From NCBI GenBank assembly GCA_050946935.1, contig JBMNVR010000006.1, forward strand, positions 1 to 64,000: 64,000 nucleotides of DNA, written 5' to 3'. Below are positions 1 through 8,758 of this stretch, piece after piece. Made by a program: the position numbers and the translations under genes. The DNA comes from UQRS01 sp050946935. Lineage in GTDB: Bacteria > Bacillota > Clostridia > Oscillospirales > Acutalibacteraceae. Each line of letters starts with the position of its first letter. The stretch's first letter is position 1. The notes under the pieces were generated by a model. The model saw only the letters and a program-made list of their open reading frames with translations. It was not told the origin of the DNA and did no database searches.

Positions 1-1
1 C

Positions 2-69
2 CTCCCTTTGTTATTTTTGTGCAGTTGGCAGACCGCACTTTCATTATAACAAAGGGAGTTTTTATTTCT
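2..69 (+). terminator. Long-loop inverted repeat, possible terminator of a gene left of the window
   Basis: The arm CTCCCTTTGTTAT at 2-14 is perfectly complementary to ATAACAAAGGGAG at 46-58, which is followed by a T-rich run (59-69). The 31-base loop contains a weaker GTGC/GCAC pairing. The shape fits a rho-independent terminator read on the plus strand for a gene outside the window. A regulatory hairpin is also possible. Confidence 0.4.
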
Positions 70-93
70 TCCTTATCGCCCCAGGCTCTTTTG

Positions 94-119
94 AACCACT
101 CGCCCAGCGAGTGGTTTTA
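94..119. other. Short perfect hairpin
   Basis: AACCACTCG (94-102) pairs with CGAGTGGTT (108-116), with a CCCAG loop and a short T run on the plus side. It could be a secondary terminator on either strand. Confidence 0.3.
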
Positions 120-124
120 CGCGA

Positions 125-162
125 CAAAAAACCGCCCCGTGCCAAAGGCACGAGGCGGTTTG
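125..162 (-). terminator. Rho-independent terminator of the sugar ABC ATPase gene
   Basis: Read on the minus strand, the arms AACCGCCTCGTGCC and GGCACGGGGCGGTT form a stem with a TTT loop and one mismatch, followed directly by TTTTTT. It lies 14 bases downstream of the ATPase stop codon. Confidence 0.85.
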
Positions 163-175
163 CATTTGTATGGGA

Positions 176-1318
176 TCAGTTGGTAATGGTCATCTCGGTA
201 TCCTTGTCGAAGATGTGGATCTTGGTCGGGTCGATCGCAATCTTGATCACATCGCCGGCGCGGGAGGTCGAGGAGGGATCGACGCGGGCGTTGATGCCCT
301 GCCCCTCGCAGGTCATGTAGAGATACGTCTCCGCGCCCATCATTTCGGTAACGTCGACGGTAGCCTCTACCGTGCCTTCGGGGAATTTCTCCAGGAAATT
401 GTCCTCGTCGTGCACATGCTCAGGACGGATGCCCATGATCACGTCCTTGTCAATATAGGGGACAAGACAGTCACGGTAATTCTTGGACTCCGGCAGCTTG
501 ATCTTATACTTGACGCCGGCGCGGTTCTTGGTATCCTCAGAACCGAACTCGACATAATAGGTGCCCTTCTCCTCACGGATCTTGGACTCTATGAAATTCA
601 TCTGCGGAGAACCGATAAATCCGGCAACAAAGACGTTGCAGGGCTTGTTATACAGGGTGGTCGGCGTGTCAACCTGTTGCAGGACGCCTTCCTTCATAAC
701 AACGATGCGGGTACCCATCGTCATAGCCTCAGTCTGGTCATGGGTAACATAGATGAAAGTGGTTCCCAGACGCTGATGCAGCTTGGACAACTCGGTACGC
801 ATCTGCGCACGGAGCTTGGCGTCCAGGTTGGACAGCGGCTCATCCAGCAGGAAGACCTTCGGCTCGCGGACGATGGCGCGGCCCAGCGCGACACGCTGCC
901 GCTGACCGCCGGAAAGCGCCTTCGGTTTGCGGTCGAGCAGATGGTCGATGTCGAGGATCCGTGCCGCCTCTTCCACGCGGCGCTTGATCTCATCCTTCGG
1001 GGTCTTGCGCAGCTTAAGGCCGAACGCCATGTTGTCAAACACGGTCATGTGAGGATACAGCGCGTAGTTCTGGAACACCATCGCAATGTCGCGATCCTTC
1101 GGGGCGACATCGTTCACCAGCTTGTCACCGATGTACAGCTCACCCTCGCTGATCTCCTCCAGTCCGGCGATCATACGAAGCGTGGTCGACTTACCGCAAC
1201 CGGAAGGGCCGACGAAAATGATAAATTCTTTGTCTTTAATCTCCAGATTAAAGTCGGAAACGGCCAAAACGTTTCCCGGATATTTTTTATAAATACCACG
1301 AAGTGACAATCCTGCCAT
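176..1318 (-). CDS. msmK: Sugar ABC transporter ATP-binding protein, MsmK/UgpC type
   Basis: Cytosolic ATPase subunit that energises carbohydrate importers of the CUT1 class. The 380 residues contain a Walker A GPSGCGKST (37-45), a Q-loop glutamine near 83, the signature LSGGQ (135-139), a Walker B VFLLDE (155-160) followed by PLSNLDAKLR, and a C-terminal TOBE/OB region typical of MalK/MsmK/UgpC. No permease or binding protein gene adjoins it. In Firmicutes such orphan ATPases often serve several sugar importers, which would suit the glycan-degrading genes elsewhere in the window (inference). The start is supported by AGGAGG 9 bases upstream. The gene symbol is by family resemblance; ugpC or malK are alternatives. 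Confidence 0.93.
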   Translation of the reverse strand: MAGLSLRGIYKKYPGNVLAVSDFNLEIKDKEFIIFVGPSGCGKSTTLRMIAGLEEISEGELYIGDKLVNDVAPKDRDIAMVFQNYALYPHMTVFDNMAFGLKLRKTPKDEIKRRVEEAARILDIDHLLDRKPKALSGGQRQRVALGRAIVREPKVFLLDEPLSNLDAKLRAQMRTELSKLHQRLGTTFIYVTHDQTEAMTMGTRIVVMKEGVLQQVDTPTTLYNKPCNVFVAGFIGSPQMNFIESKIREEKGTYYVEFGSEDTKNRAGVKYKIKLPESKNYRDCLVPYIDKDVIMGIRPEHVHDEDNFLEKFPEGTVEATVDVTEMMGAETYLYMTCEGQGINARVDPSSTSRAGDVIKIAIDPTKIHIFDKDTEMTITN

Positions 1319-1588
1319 TTACAAAAATCCTCCTATCAGAGCTTCAGGGATCGAAAATTATTCTTCCCGGTTATGCTAAGTATTATAACAGATACCGGGT
1401 AGGAATGCTATTCTTGAATTGTCCAAACTTAAAAATCCGGCTTTATGTAAATTGTATAACAAAAAATCCGGAATAAACTAAATTCACTAAAAATCAAATG
1501 CATTTATCAATAGATATTGTCCTTTTGGTAAATCGTTCACAAACCCGTCATATTTGCGGCCTGTCCGGTATAAAACGTATTTTTTTCG
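1319..1588. promoter_or_regulatory. Intergenic region with extended -10 promoter for the ABC ATPase
   Basis: On the minus strand TGTTATAAT (TATAAT at 1387-1382) is an extended -10 element about 65 bases upstream of the ATPase start. No good -35 is visible, as expected for an extended -10 promoter. Further upstream the decamer AAAAATCCGG occurs twice on the plus strand (near 1431 and 1464), which could be an operator or chance. The rest is AT-rich and holds no credible gene. Confidence 0.4.
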
Positions 1589-2317
1589 CTAACCATCCTC
1601 CCGCGGATGGAGAGCCAGCGCCGCCGTCGGGCCATCCAGCTCGAGAAAATCCCCCTCGGCCAAGCCGTCCGGCAGCGTCAGCCGGCCGATCCGCTCCCGA
1701 TGCAGGGTCACAACGCCGCAGCCGACCGTTCCGAACATCCGCTTGACCTGATGATACTTCCCCTCACAAAGAATCAGACGGCATAGACAGCCGTCCTCCC
1801 CCAGCAGATCCAGCCTCGCGGGGGCGCAGACCTGTCCGTCGGCCAGCGTCACCCCAGCGGCAAAGTTGGCGGCCGCGTTGGCCGGAACCGGCGCGTCCAG
1901 CCGGGCGACATAAGCCTTTTCCACATGGCTTTTGGGAGAGATCACCCGGTGCGCAAAATCCCCGTCATTGGTAATCAGCAAAAGACCGGTGGTATCCTTG
2001 TCCAGCCGCCCGACCGGAAAAAGGCCGCGGCGGCCGGCCGCCTCTTCCACGAGGTCGACCACCGTGCGGCGATTTCTGTCCCGGCTGGCCGAAAGCAGAC
2101 CTGCCGGCTTGTTGAGCAGGTAGTAAACCTGTGCCGAAAACCGCAGCGGCCGGCCGTCCAGTTCAACCGGTACGGCGGCCGGATCCAGCCGCTCGCCGGG
2201 GTCGGAGAGCACACGTTCCCCGCTTCTTACCCGCCCCTCCCGCAAGAGAGAGCGCGCTTCCTTTCGGGAAAGGCCGGTCATTTCCGCAATGATTTTATCC
2301 ATCCTGTAGGTTGGCAA
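1589..2317 (-). CDS. RsuA/RluB-family 16S/23S rRNA pseudouridine synthase
   Basis: Converts a specific rRNA uridine to pseudouridine. An N-terminal S4 RNA-binding domain (DKIIAEMTGLSRKEARSLL) is followed by the synthase domain with the catalytic-Asp motif GRLDKDTTGLLL and the KYHQVKRMF region near the C-terminus. The frame is open further upstream, but the family start is near here. I prefer a TTG at 2317 because GGAGG lies 6 bases upstream; an ATG at 2302 has no ribosome binding site. The product is about 242 residues, a normal family length. It follows the DUF4830 gene by about 90 bases and may be co-transcribed. The RsuA versus RluB target cannot be settled by eye. Confidence 0.88.
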   Translation of the reverse strand: MPTYRMDKIIAEMTGLSRKEARSLLREGRVRSGERVLSDPGERLDPAAVPVELDGRPLRFSAQVYYLLNKPAGLLSASRDRNRRTVVDLVEEAAGRRGLFPVGRLDKDTTGLLLITNDGDFAHRVISPKSHVEKAYVARLDAPVPANAAANFAAGVTLADGQVCAPARLDLLGEDGCLCRLILCEGKYHQVKRMFGTVGCGVVTLHRERIGRLTLPDGLAEGDFLELDGPTAALALHPREDG

Positions 2318-2406
2318 AATTCCACCTCCGACAATGATACCGCCGGTAATAAAACACGGGCGCATCTTGCCTGCAACCGGAATACCCGGGCGTTTCGCCC
2401 GCCGTT

Positions 2407-2853
2407 TCAGTGCGCCTGAACAATCCCGTGCATGAACCCGTCCAGCCGGGCGGAGGAAATATCTCCCCCGATGATCACGCCGTCGCAAACCAGCAGATGG
2501 GCGTACACCGCGTCCTCTCCCGCATAATTTGTCACGACATAGGTATACAGATCCACCGTCCGGCCGAGGTAGTTTCCGAGATTATAGCCCTGCTCAATCT
2601 GAATGGAATTATAGACCGTGTACACTTCATCCAGTTGGTCTGGAATCCGAATCTGCCGCGCCGTCTCCCCTTCACAGACATAGCCGTTTTGGGACAGGAA
2701 CGCGAGGCGCTGTGCGGTATCCGCCCCATCCGACACGACTTGGCTTCCTGCCGCGGCCAGTGCCGAAGCCGCCAGCAGCGCGGCCACCATAAGCACCAAG
2801 GCCATAAGAGCGAATCGCATTCGCCGATCCAGAGAGAACGTAAGTACTTTCAT
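2407..2853 (-). CDS. DUF4830 domain-containing membrane-anchored protein
   Basis: A 148-residue protein with one N-terminal membrane segment or signal anchor (about residues 12-35) and a small extracytoplasmic domain. The C-terminal part, with IPDQLDEVYTVYNSIQ, QGYNLGNYLG, YTYVVTNY and a final GGDISSARLDGFMHGI, matches the DUF4830 pattern as I remember it. This family is found in Clostridia and has no known function. GGGAGGGG is placed correctly before the ATG. It lies between nadA and the pseudouridine synthase on the same strand. Confidence 0.8.
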   Translation of the reverse strand: MKVLTFSLDRRMRFALMALVLMVAALLAASALAAAGSQVVSDGADTAQRLAFLSQNGYVCEGETARQIRIPDQLDEVYTVYNSIQIEQGYNLGNYLGRTVDLYTYVVTNYAGEDAVYAHLLVCDGVIIGGDISSARLDGFMHGIVQAH

Positions 2854-2915
2854 CTGCGCACCCCTCCCGTTTCCCTACACTATATGCCGGGCAAAAGGAA
2901 AAATATGCGCGCCGC

Positions 2916-3833
2916 CTATCCCAGGGCGATCATCCGGTCGATGCAGCGACGGGCACCCGCTTCGACCGACGGGTCGAGAAGAATCTCTTCCCCGCCTTCT
3001 CCCCGCATGGCGCGGTAAACGTCCATCAGAGAGGTAATCCGCATATCCGGGCAGAGCAGCTTGGGAGAAAGAAGATAGAACCGCTTATCGGGCAGCATAT
3101 AGGAAAGGGAATCGACAATGCTGACCTCGGTGCCGATAATAAATTCCGTTTCTGCGGATTTGTGCGCGTATTCCATAATGCCGGAGGTGGAGCCGACATA
3201 ATCGGCCAGCGCCGCCACCTCAGCCCGGCACTCGGGATGCACCAGCAGCCTGGCGTTCGGGTGGAGGGAGATCGCTGCCCTGACCTCCTCCTCCGTCACG
3301 GCGTCGTGTACCGGACAGCAGCCATTGTACAGCGTCATACCCTTCGCCGGGTTCTTCCCCTCCACATACCCGCCGAGATTGCGATCAGGAACAAACAGAA
3401 TCTCCCCATCCGGGAGGCTTTCGACAATCTTCAGCGCGGAAGAGGAGGTCACGCAGACGTCGCACTCAGCCTTGAGCGCGGCGGTGGTATTGATATAGCA
3501 GACGGCCGTGCAGCCCGGGTGCGCCGCTTTATATTCCCGCACATATTCGGGCGAAATCTGCGCCGCCATGGCGCAGCCGCAGCCCGGGTGCGCCAACACG
3601 ATACGCTTTTCGGGGCAGAGAAGCTTGGCCGTCTCGGCCATGAAATGCACGCCGCATAGGATGACCGTCTGCGCCCCGGTCCCTGCCAGATCAACGCTCA
3701 GTTTGAAGGAGTCGCCGGTGTAGTCGGCGATCTCCAGAATCTCCCTGCTTTGGTAGGAGTGCGCGGCAACCGCAATGTTTTTTTCTTTTTTCAAAACCTG
3801 AATCTCATCCTGGATGGCGCGAATCGTTTTCAT
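2916..3833 (-). CDS. nadA: Quinolinate synthase A
   Basis: Condenses iminoaspartate with dihydroxyacetone phosphate to quinolinate in de novo NAD synthesis, using a [4Fe-4S] cluster. The 305 residues show the three expected cysteine contexts: GCGCAMA (about 84-90), HPEC, and CPDMRITSLMDVYRAM near the C-terminus. They also show GVHFMAETAKLL and the TSSSALKIV region. The ATG at 3833 is chosen over upstream in-frame starts because AAGAGG precedes it at good spacing and the protein then has family length. nadB and nadC are not adjacent, so the pathway must be split over several loci if it is complete. Confidence 0.93.
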   Translation of the reverse strand: MKTIRAIQDEIQVLKKEKNIAVAAHSYQSREILEIADYTGDSFKLSVDLAGTGAQTVILCGVHFMAETAKLLCPEKRIVLAHPGCGCAMAAQISPEYVREYKAAHPGCTAVCYINTTAALKAECDVCVTSSSALKIVESLPDGEILFVPDRNLGGYVEGKNPAKGMTLYNGCCPVHDAVTEEEVRAAISLHPNARLLVHPECRAEVAALADYVGSTSGIMEYAHKSAETEFIIGTEVSIVDSLSYMLPDKRFYLLSPKLLCPDMRITSLMDVYRAMRGEGGEEILLDPSVEAGARRCIDRMIALG

Positions 3834-3912
3834 ATAAACAACCTCTTTTACAAACGCAAGATATATAATACTTTTACCCACCGGTTTTTCGATCAAAACG
3901 CCCGGCAAACTT

Positions 3913-4980
3913 TTATAGCGGGGAACGGATGACGCCGCCGCCGATCACGATATCCCCGTCGTAAAAAACCGCCGACTGCCCCGGCGTAGCCGCACGCTGC
4001 GGCGTGTCAAATTCCAGCAGCGCCCCATCCTCCTCCGGAAAGAGGGTGGCGGGCTGGGGCTGCTGACTGTAGCGCAGCCGGGCGGTTACCCGCAAAGGCG
4101 CGTCCAGCCGCTCGGCCGCGATCAGATTAACCTGCCCAACCGCGACCCGCCGGGCAAAAAGGTATTTCTCCTCCCCCAGGACGACCCGGCGGGAACCCGC
4201 GTCCTTTTCCAGCACAAAAGCGGGGCGGCCGAGCGCAATGCCAAGCCCCTTGCGCTGCCCGATCGTATAGCGGATCACCCCCCCGTGCCGGCCAAGGCGG
4301 CTGCCCCTCCGGTCGACGTAATCGCCCGGGGGGCATTTCTCCCCCGTGTAGCGTTCGATAAAAGCGGCATAATCCCCGTCGGGCACGAAGCAGATATCCT
4401 GGCTGTCCGGCCGCTTCGCGCTGACAAGGCCCTTCTCCTCCGCATAGCGGCGCACCTCCTGTTTTTGCAGACCGCCCAAGGGAAAAAGGGAGTGAGCCAA
4501 CTGTTTTTGCGACAGGGTGTAGAGCATATAGGTCTGGTCCTTTTTCAGATCCGCCGAGCGCAGCAGCAGTTCCCGCCCGCTGACCGGGTCGGTCTTCCGC
4601 CGGACATAGTGCCCGGTCGCAATGTGTGTAAACCCCCGCTCAAGGGCATAGTTCAACATGACGCCGAACTTGATCTGCTTGTTGCAGAAAACGCAGGGGT
4701 TCGGCGTTTGCCCGGCCAGATAGGCACGGACGAACGGGAAGATTACCTGAGCCTCGAAATCCTCCCGAAAGGCGGCGACGCAGTGCGGAATTCCCAAAGC
4801 CGCGGCCACGGCGGCCGCATCCTCGGCATCCCGTCCGGCATTGTCCGGCGCCGCGCCGCCCGGCAAGCCGTCGCACAGGCACAGAGTAACGCCGCCGACT
4901 TCCATTCCCGCCTCCAGCAACAGGGCCGCCGCGGCCGAACTGTCGACCCCACCGCTCATACCTACAAGAACCTTTTGCAT
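3913..4980 (-). CDS. mnmA: tRNA-specific 2-thiouridylase MnmA
   Basis: ATP-dependent thiolation of U34 in tRNAs for Lys, Glu and Gln. The PP-loop SGGVDSS is at residues 9-15, the catalytic cysteine region NPCVFCNKQIKFG and the second cysteine in DICFVPDGDYAAFIERY are present, and TGHYVR and IGQRKGLGI follow in the expected order. The 355-residue length is normal. GGGGGA precedes the ATG at 4980. nadA is 79 bases downstream. A cysteine desulfurase able to supply sulfur is encoded at 55.9-57 kb, next to thiI rather than here. Confidence 0.95.
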   Translation of the reverse strand: MQKVLVGMSGGVDSSAAAALLLEAGMEVGGVTLCLCDGLPGGAAPDNAGRDAEDAAAVAAALGIPHCVAAFREDFEAQVIFPFVRAYLAGQTPNPCVFCNKQIKFGVMLNYALERGFTHIATGHYVRRKTDPVSGRELLLRSADLKKDQTYMLYTLSQKQLAHSLFPLGGLQKQEVRRYAEEKGLVSAKRPDSQDICFVPDGDYAAFIERYTGEKCPPGDYVDRRGSRLGRHGGVIRYTIGQRKGLGIALGRPAFVLEKDAGSRRVVLGEEKYLFARRVAVGQVNLIAAERLDAPLRVTARLRYSQQPQPATLFPEEDGALLEFDTPQRAATPGQSAVFYDGDIVIGGGVIRSPL

Positions 4981-5153
4981 ATCGTTCCCCCGATCACACG
5001 CATCTGTCCGCAAGAATATGATTCATTTTACCACCTGCCGCACAAAAAGGCAATCTTTTCAGCCGGGAAAAGCGGACACAGGCACAATTCGCGTCTCCCG
5101 GCCGGCCAAACTGTTGCTATCAAATGAAATTTATAGAATTTACCTGTTTTTTG

Positions 5154-5182
5154 TTGCATTTTCAGCGACGGCTTGTTATAAT
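5154..5182 (+). promoter_or_regulatory. Sigma-A-type promoter for the TM2 protein gene
   Basis: TTGCAT (5154-5159) and TATAAT (5177-5182) are separated by exactly 17 bases and lie about 40 bases upstream of the start codon. The flanking sequence is AT-rich. Confidence 0.7.
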
Positions 5183-5225
5183 TCGAAGCAAGAGGCATCG
5201 ATTTTTATTGTAGGAGGAATGTGTT

Positions 5226-5651
5226 ATGTATTGTAAAAACTGTGGAAATCAAATGGACGACGTTGCCGCCGTCTGCGTCAAATGCGGCGCGGCAAAGGGT
5301 AGCGGCACCAATTTCTGCGCCAACTGCGGCCAGCCGGAAAATCCGGGCGCGGCGTTCTGCGTAAACTGCGGTGCTCCGTCCAGTGTCGGCACGCCGGTTC
5401 CCGCCGGCGCACAGAAATCCAAGCTTGCCGCCGGACTGCTGGGCATTTTCCTCGGCAGCCTTGGCATCCACAATTTCTATCTCGGCTATCAGAAAAAGGC
5501 GCTGATCCAGTTGCTGGTCAGCCTGATCGGCGGTATTCTCACCTGTGGCGTGGCCGCCGTCGCGATGGAAATTTGGGGTCTTGTTGAGAGGATTCAGATT
5601 CTGACCGGCAGCATCAATGTCGACGCAAACGGCGTCCCGCTCAAGGATTAA
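5226..5651 (+). CDS. Zinc-ribbon and TM2 domain membrane protein
   Basis: A 141-residue protein with zinc-ribbon-like CxxC pairs (CKNCG, CVKCG, CANCG, CVNCG) in the first 55 residues. A TM2 domain follows: two membrane helices joined by the typical GIHNFYLGYQKKAL turn, then GGILTCGVAAVAMEIWGLVE. The topology and function of this family are unknown; zinc-ribbon plus TM2 fusions are common in Firmicutes. It is monocistronic, with its own promoter, AGGAGGAA before the ATG and a strong terminator after it. Confidence 0.9.
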   Translation: MYCKNCGNQMDDVAAVCVKCGAAKGSGTNFCANCGQPENPGAAFCVNCGAPSSVGTPVPAGAQKSKLAAGLLGIFLGSLGIHNFYLGYQKKALIQLLVSLIGGILTCGVAAVAMEIWGLVERIQILTGSINVDANGVPLKD

Positions 5652-5683
5652 ACATTTTCATCCTTCACTATCCTTTTATAGCG

Positions 5684-5720
5684 AACCGCCCGGATCATGT
5701 ATATGATCCGGGCGGTTTTT
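5684..5720 (+). terminator. Terminator of the TM2 gene
   Basis: AACCGCCCGGATCAT pairs perfectly with ATGATCCGGGCGGTT around a short loop and is followed by TTTTT. Confidence 0.88.
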
Positions 5721-5734
5721 CGCCGGTATTGCAG

Positions 5735-5770
5735 CGCCGCCGGGAAACATCGAACCCGGCGGCGTTTTGC
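5735..5770 (+). terminator. Second hairpin after the TM2 gene
   Basis: CGCCGCCGGG (5735-5744) pairs with CCCGGCGGCG (5755-5764), followed by TTTT. It lies between convergent genes and may also block transcription arriving from the DUF4965 gene. Confidence 0.5.
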
Positions 5771-5815
5771 GTTTTAAACCTTAAAAGCGCTCCCCGAATC
5801 AGGCGGAAGACCCCT

Positions 5816-7717
5816 TCAACCGACCGTGCAGATTCCCTTATCCTTGAGTATCCGGATAAAGAGACCGCCCTGCACCGTGCGGTTCTGGAAGCCGATCATC
5901 CTGGCCGTCTCAGTGTCATACCAGTCGGTCATAGGTACGCGGCTCTCCGACTCATTATATGCGTCCCACAGTCGGTCGACCATGGCGGAAAACTCCCCTT
6001 CGTCCCCGGTCATCGAGGCGGTCCAGAGCAGCCAGTCGGATTTGGTATACTTGGCGCGGTTATCGAGCACAAGCCCGTATTTGTTCGTGTGCGCGGCAAT
6101 GTGCTTTGTAATCTCGGCCGAGAAGGTGTCGGCCGGGAAAATCCCGGTGCCGAACAGTTGATCCCAGACAGCGTTGTACTTCATGCTATAGCTGCCCGGC
6201 TGATCAAAGGCAAGGCGGAACTGCCTGCCGCCGTCGCCAGCGGTTTCGATCCACTTGGACGCCATCTCCCGGGCAGTGGCCATGTATTTCTCATATGCGT
6301 CGGCGTCCCCGCGCATCCGGTTAAGCAGCGCAAAGGAGGCGATACCCATGATCGCCTTAAGCGCCAGGTTGCAGTTGTGAGCAAGGTGCCCGGCAAAATC
6401 ATCGGTGCAGAGCTGGTTATCGGGATCCAACCCGTTCTTGACCAGGTAGGCGCACCATTTTTCCAGCAGCGGCCAGTGCTTCTCAGCAAAAGAGACATCC
6501 TTTTCCGCCACAGCGACGGCGGCGGTAGTCACCAGCATGTTGCCGCACTCCTCCACCGGCATCTGCCAGTTGGGAGCTGTGCCGTGGCTGTAAACCTGCC
6601 CGTTGACCAGCGGATAAGTGCCGACGTCGTGCGGCGCAAAATCGTAGAACCACTCGTCCGACGCGGCATAGCGGAACACCGGACGCAGCATACCCTTAAC
6701 CAGCTCGGGATTATAGAGCAGGAAAAGCGGGATGGAGGGATAGGTGACGTCAACCGTCGCGGCGCAGCCGTTGGAGAAGCATTCTTTCGAGATAAAGAGG
6801 ATCTCGCCCTCCTTATCCACCGCAATCTTGTGGGCGGCAATGGCCTGCCGGTAGGCGAGGGCCAGCAGCTCATAGTATTTTTCGGTGGGAGCGTCGGCGC
6901 GCAGCTTTTTGTCAAAATCTATCGCCCGGGCACGCAGGGCATCATACTCGGCAAACGCAGCCGGGATAATATCCGTAATCGACTCCCCATTCTTGTTCCA
7001 ATAGGAGGGCAGATTTTCCCCGAAATACTGGATCGAACGGATGTCGTCGTAGGCGAGGACGAAAAGCGCCTCCTCCCCTTTGACGGTAATCCGGATCTCG
7101 TGTCCCGGGGTGCCGTACTCATGCCGGCCGGCGATATCCTCCACCCGCGCATCGGCGGCGTTGGTCGCAGCGTAAATATACCCCCAACTGATCCGTACGT
7201 TGTCCTCAGCGCGGCAGAGGACATGCTGTTTGACACTGCCGGCGCGCGCGCAGGTGATGCCGTCGAGGACGACCTCCTCATACGCGGTGGGATATTCATA
7301 TTTGAAATTCAGGCAGAGAGAGTCGTCAACCGTCAGCTCGGTCTCCACCTCATGCGTCCTGCCGTCGGCCGATGCGGCCTTTACTTTTATGTAGGAGGCG
7401 GGGCGAGAGGCAATCTTTAAATCCTCCAGCAGCAGCGGCGTCATAAACTCGACCGTCAGGGTAATTTCAGGGCATGCGAAAGTATAGACCGTGGCCATGG
7501 CCGTGATCTGAAGATCGGTCTGCTCCATTTTTTCGGCCGCAGCAGCCTTGCCCATGAAAAGGTAAGAATTACCGTCCACCCGGACAATTCCGGTAAGAGG
7601 CAGTTTGTGCCCCGTCCAGTGGCGGGTGGTGCTCTCGTTCAGTTTGTCCCCCATCGACCAGAGACTGAAGTACGGGTCAACCGTGATCAGAGGAACGGCG
7701 GGTGCGCGCAGTTTCAT
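5816..7717 (-). CDS. DUF4965/DUF1793 protein, glutaminase GtaA-like
   Basis: A 633-residue protein with no signal peptide, so probably cytosolic. The opening ITVDPYFSLWS, followed by LNESTTRHWTG and GIVRVDGNSYLFMG, is the hallmark of the DUF4964/DUF5127/DUF4965 family. The C-terminal half is alpha-helical, resembling a six-hairpin glycosidase fold (for example DDFAGHLAHNCNLALKAIMG and the closing NRTVQGGLFIRIL). Fungal relatives are called glutaminase A, but the bacterial substrate is unknown and a glycan-related role is equally possible. It is divergent from an AraC regulator across about 130 bases, which suggests that regulator controls it. AAAGGAAG precedes the ATG. Confidence 0.85.
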   Translation of the reverse strand: MKLRAPAVPLITVDPYFSLWSMGDKLNESTTRHWTGHKLPLTGIVRVDGNSYLFMGKAAAAEKMEQTDLQITAMATVYTFACPEITLTVEFMTPLLLEDLKIASRPASYIKVKAASADGRTHEVETELTVDDSLCLNFKYEYPTAYEEVVLDGITCARAGSVKQHVLCRAEDNVRISWGYIYAATNAADARVEDIAGRHEYGTPGHEIRITVKGEEALFVLAYDDIRSIQYFGENLPSYWNKNGESITDIIPAAFAEYDALRARAIDFDKKLRADAPTEKYYELLALAYRQAIAAHKIAVDKEGEILFISKECFSNGCAATVDVTYPSIPLFLLYNPELVKGMLRPVFRYAASDEWFYDFAPHDVGTYPLVNGQVYSHGTAPNWQMPVEECGNMLVTTAAVAVAEKDVSFAEKHWPLLEKWCAYLVKNGLDPDNQLCTDDFAGHLAHNCNLALKAIMGIASFALLNRMRGDADAYEKYMATAREMASKWIETAGDGGRQFRLAFDQPGSYSMKYNAVWDQLFGTGIFPADTFSAEITKHIAAHTNKYGLVLDNRAKYTKSDWLLWTASMTGDEGEFSAMVDRLWDAYNESESRVPMTDWYDTETARMIGFQNRTVQGGLFIRILKDKGICTVG

Positions 7718-7848
7718 ACAAAACGACTTCCTTTCTGAAAAAAACTAAGAACGGTTGCATTCTGACACCGTTTCAGTTATTATAAAAATATCATATCTTT
7801 TCCTTTCTAAAAAGGGGAAAAATCATTTAAAAAGTGAGGATTATCATA
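7718..7848. promoter_or_regulatory. Divergent control region between the DUF4965 and AraC genes
   Basis: The region carries a minus-strand TATAAT (7784-7779) without a clear -35. It also has an interrupted inverted repeat with arms AACGGT and ACCGTT (about 7750-7772), which is a candidate AraC-type or other operator. Assignment to the neighbouring regulator is inference. Confidence 0.35.
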
Positions 7849-8673
7849 ATGTTCGAGGAAATTCAAAGCCTTTGGCATTACTATGACCCCGCACGGCCGG
7901 TCAACGTGCTGATGGCGGGCTATTCTTACTGCGACAAAACCTATTGCATCGAACGGGAAAACTCCGACATCATGCAGTTTGAATACGTCTATGACGGCGC
8001 CGGCACGCTGGAGATTGACGGGCAAACCCTCCGCCCCGCCAAAAACGACATTTACATTGTGACAAGGCACAGCCGTCATCGCTATTACAGCGACGCAGAG
8101 CATCCCTGGCACAAGATCTGGGTGGCTTTTAACGGGCCGCTGATCGAAGGCATCGCCCGGCAGCAGCTTCCCGCGGGCACCTACCTGATCCGGGACTGCG
8201 ACATCTCCGCGCATATGGAGGATATCCTGGGCGTCACCAAAATGTACGCCGACGATTATGATCGCATCACTGATGAGGTGACCATTTTCCTGCTCAAAAT
8301 CATCATCCAGATCAAAAACCATCTGAACAGCCGAGCCTACCACCTGCCCGAGCGGATCAAGCAGCGCCTGGACAGCGGCGTAGAAGAGAACCTGACCCTT
8401 GAGACGATCTGCACCGAGATGAACTACACCAAAAACCATATCATCAAGGTTTTCCGGGAATTTTACGGCGTTACGCCCTATACCTATTACCGCGACAAAA
8501 AGATCGAGGTCGCCAAGCGATATCTTGATAACACCACCCTCAGCGTAGGGGAGATTGCCGAGCGCCTGCATTTTGCCGACAGCCAGTACTTTTCCGGCTG
8601 TTTCAAGCAACTGGTCGGGCAAACGCCGACCAAATACCGCAAACGGCAGGCGAAAACCGAACCGGACGACTGA
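7849..8673 (+). CDS. AraC family transcriptional regulator
   Basis: A 274-residue regulator. The N-terminal half is a cupin-type sensor (YVYDGAGTLEIDGQTLRPAKNDIY pattern, then the typical HRYYSDAEHPWHKIWVAFNG region). The last 100 residues contain two helix-turn-helix motifs (LETICTEMNYTKNHIIKVFREFYG and VGEIAERLHFADSQYFSGCFKQLVG). ATG at 7849 is preferred because GTGAGGA lies 8 bases upstream; a GTG 15 bases earlier is the alternative. Its ligand is probably a sugar, and its likely target is the divergent DUF4965 gene. Confidence 0.92.
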   Translation: MFEEIQSLWHYYDPARPVNVLMAGYSYCDKTYCIERENSDIMQFEYVYDGAGTLEIDGQTLRPAKNDIYIVTRHSRHRYYSDAEHPWHKIWVAFNGPLIEGIARQQLPAGTYLIRDCDISAHMEDILGVTKMYADDYDRITDEVTIFLLKIIIQIKNHLNSRAYHLPERIKQRLDSGVEENLTLETICTEMNYTKNHIIKVFREFYGVTPYTYYRDKKIEVAKRYLDNTTLSVGEIAERLHFADSQYFSGCFKQLVGQTPTKYRKRQAKTEPDD

Positions 8674-8758
8674 GACCAAGGCCCCGCCCCAAGCCGGTCG
8701 TTCTGTTCAAACCGAAAAAGCGCGCTTCCCGATCCGGGTGATTCCGCGACCAGCGTCC

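Noticed and set aside
5729..7420. 563-codon plus-strand open frame
   Set aside because: It lies entirely antisense to the DUF4965 gene, has no ribosome binding site, and its His/Arg/Gly-rich translation shows no family motifs. It is a product of high GC at third positions.
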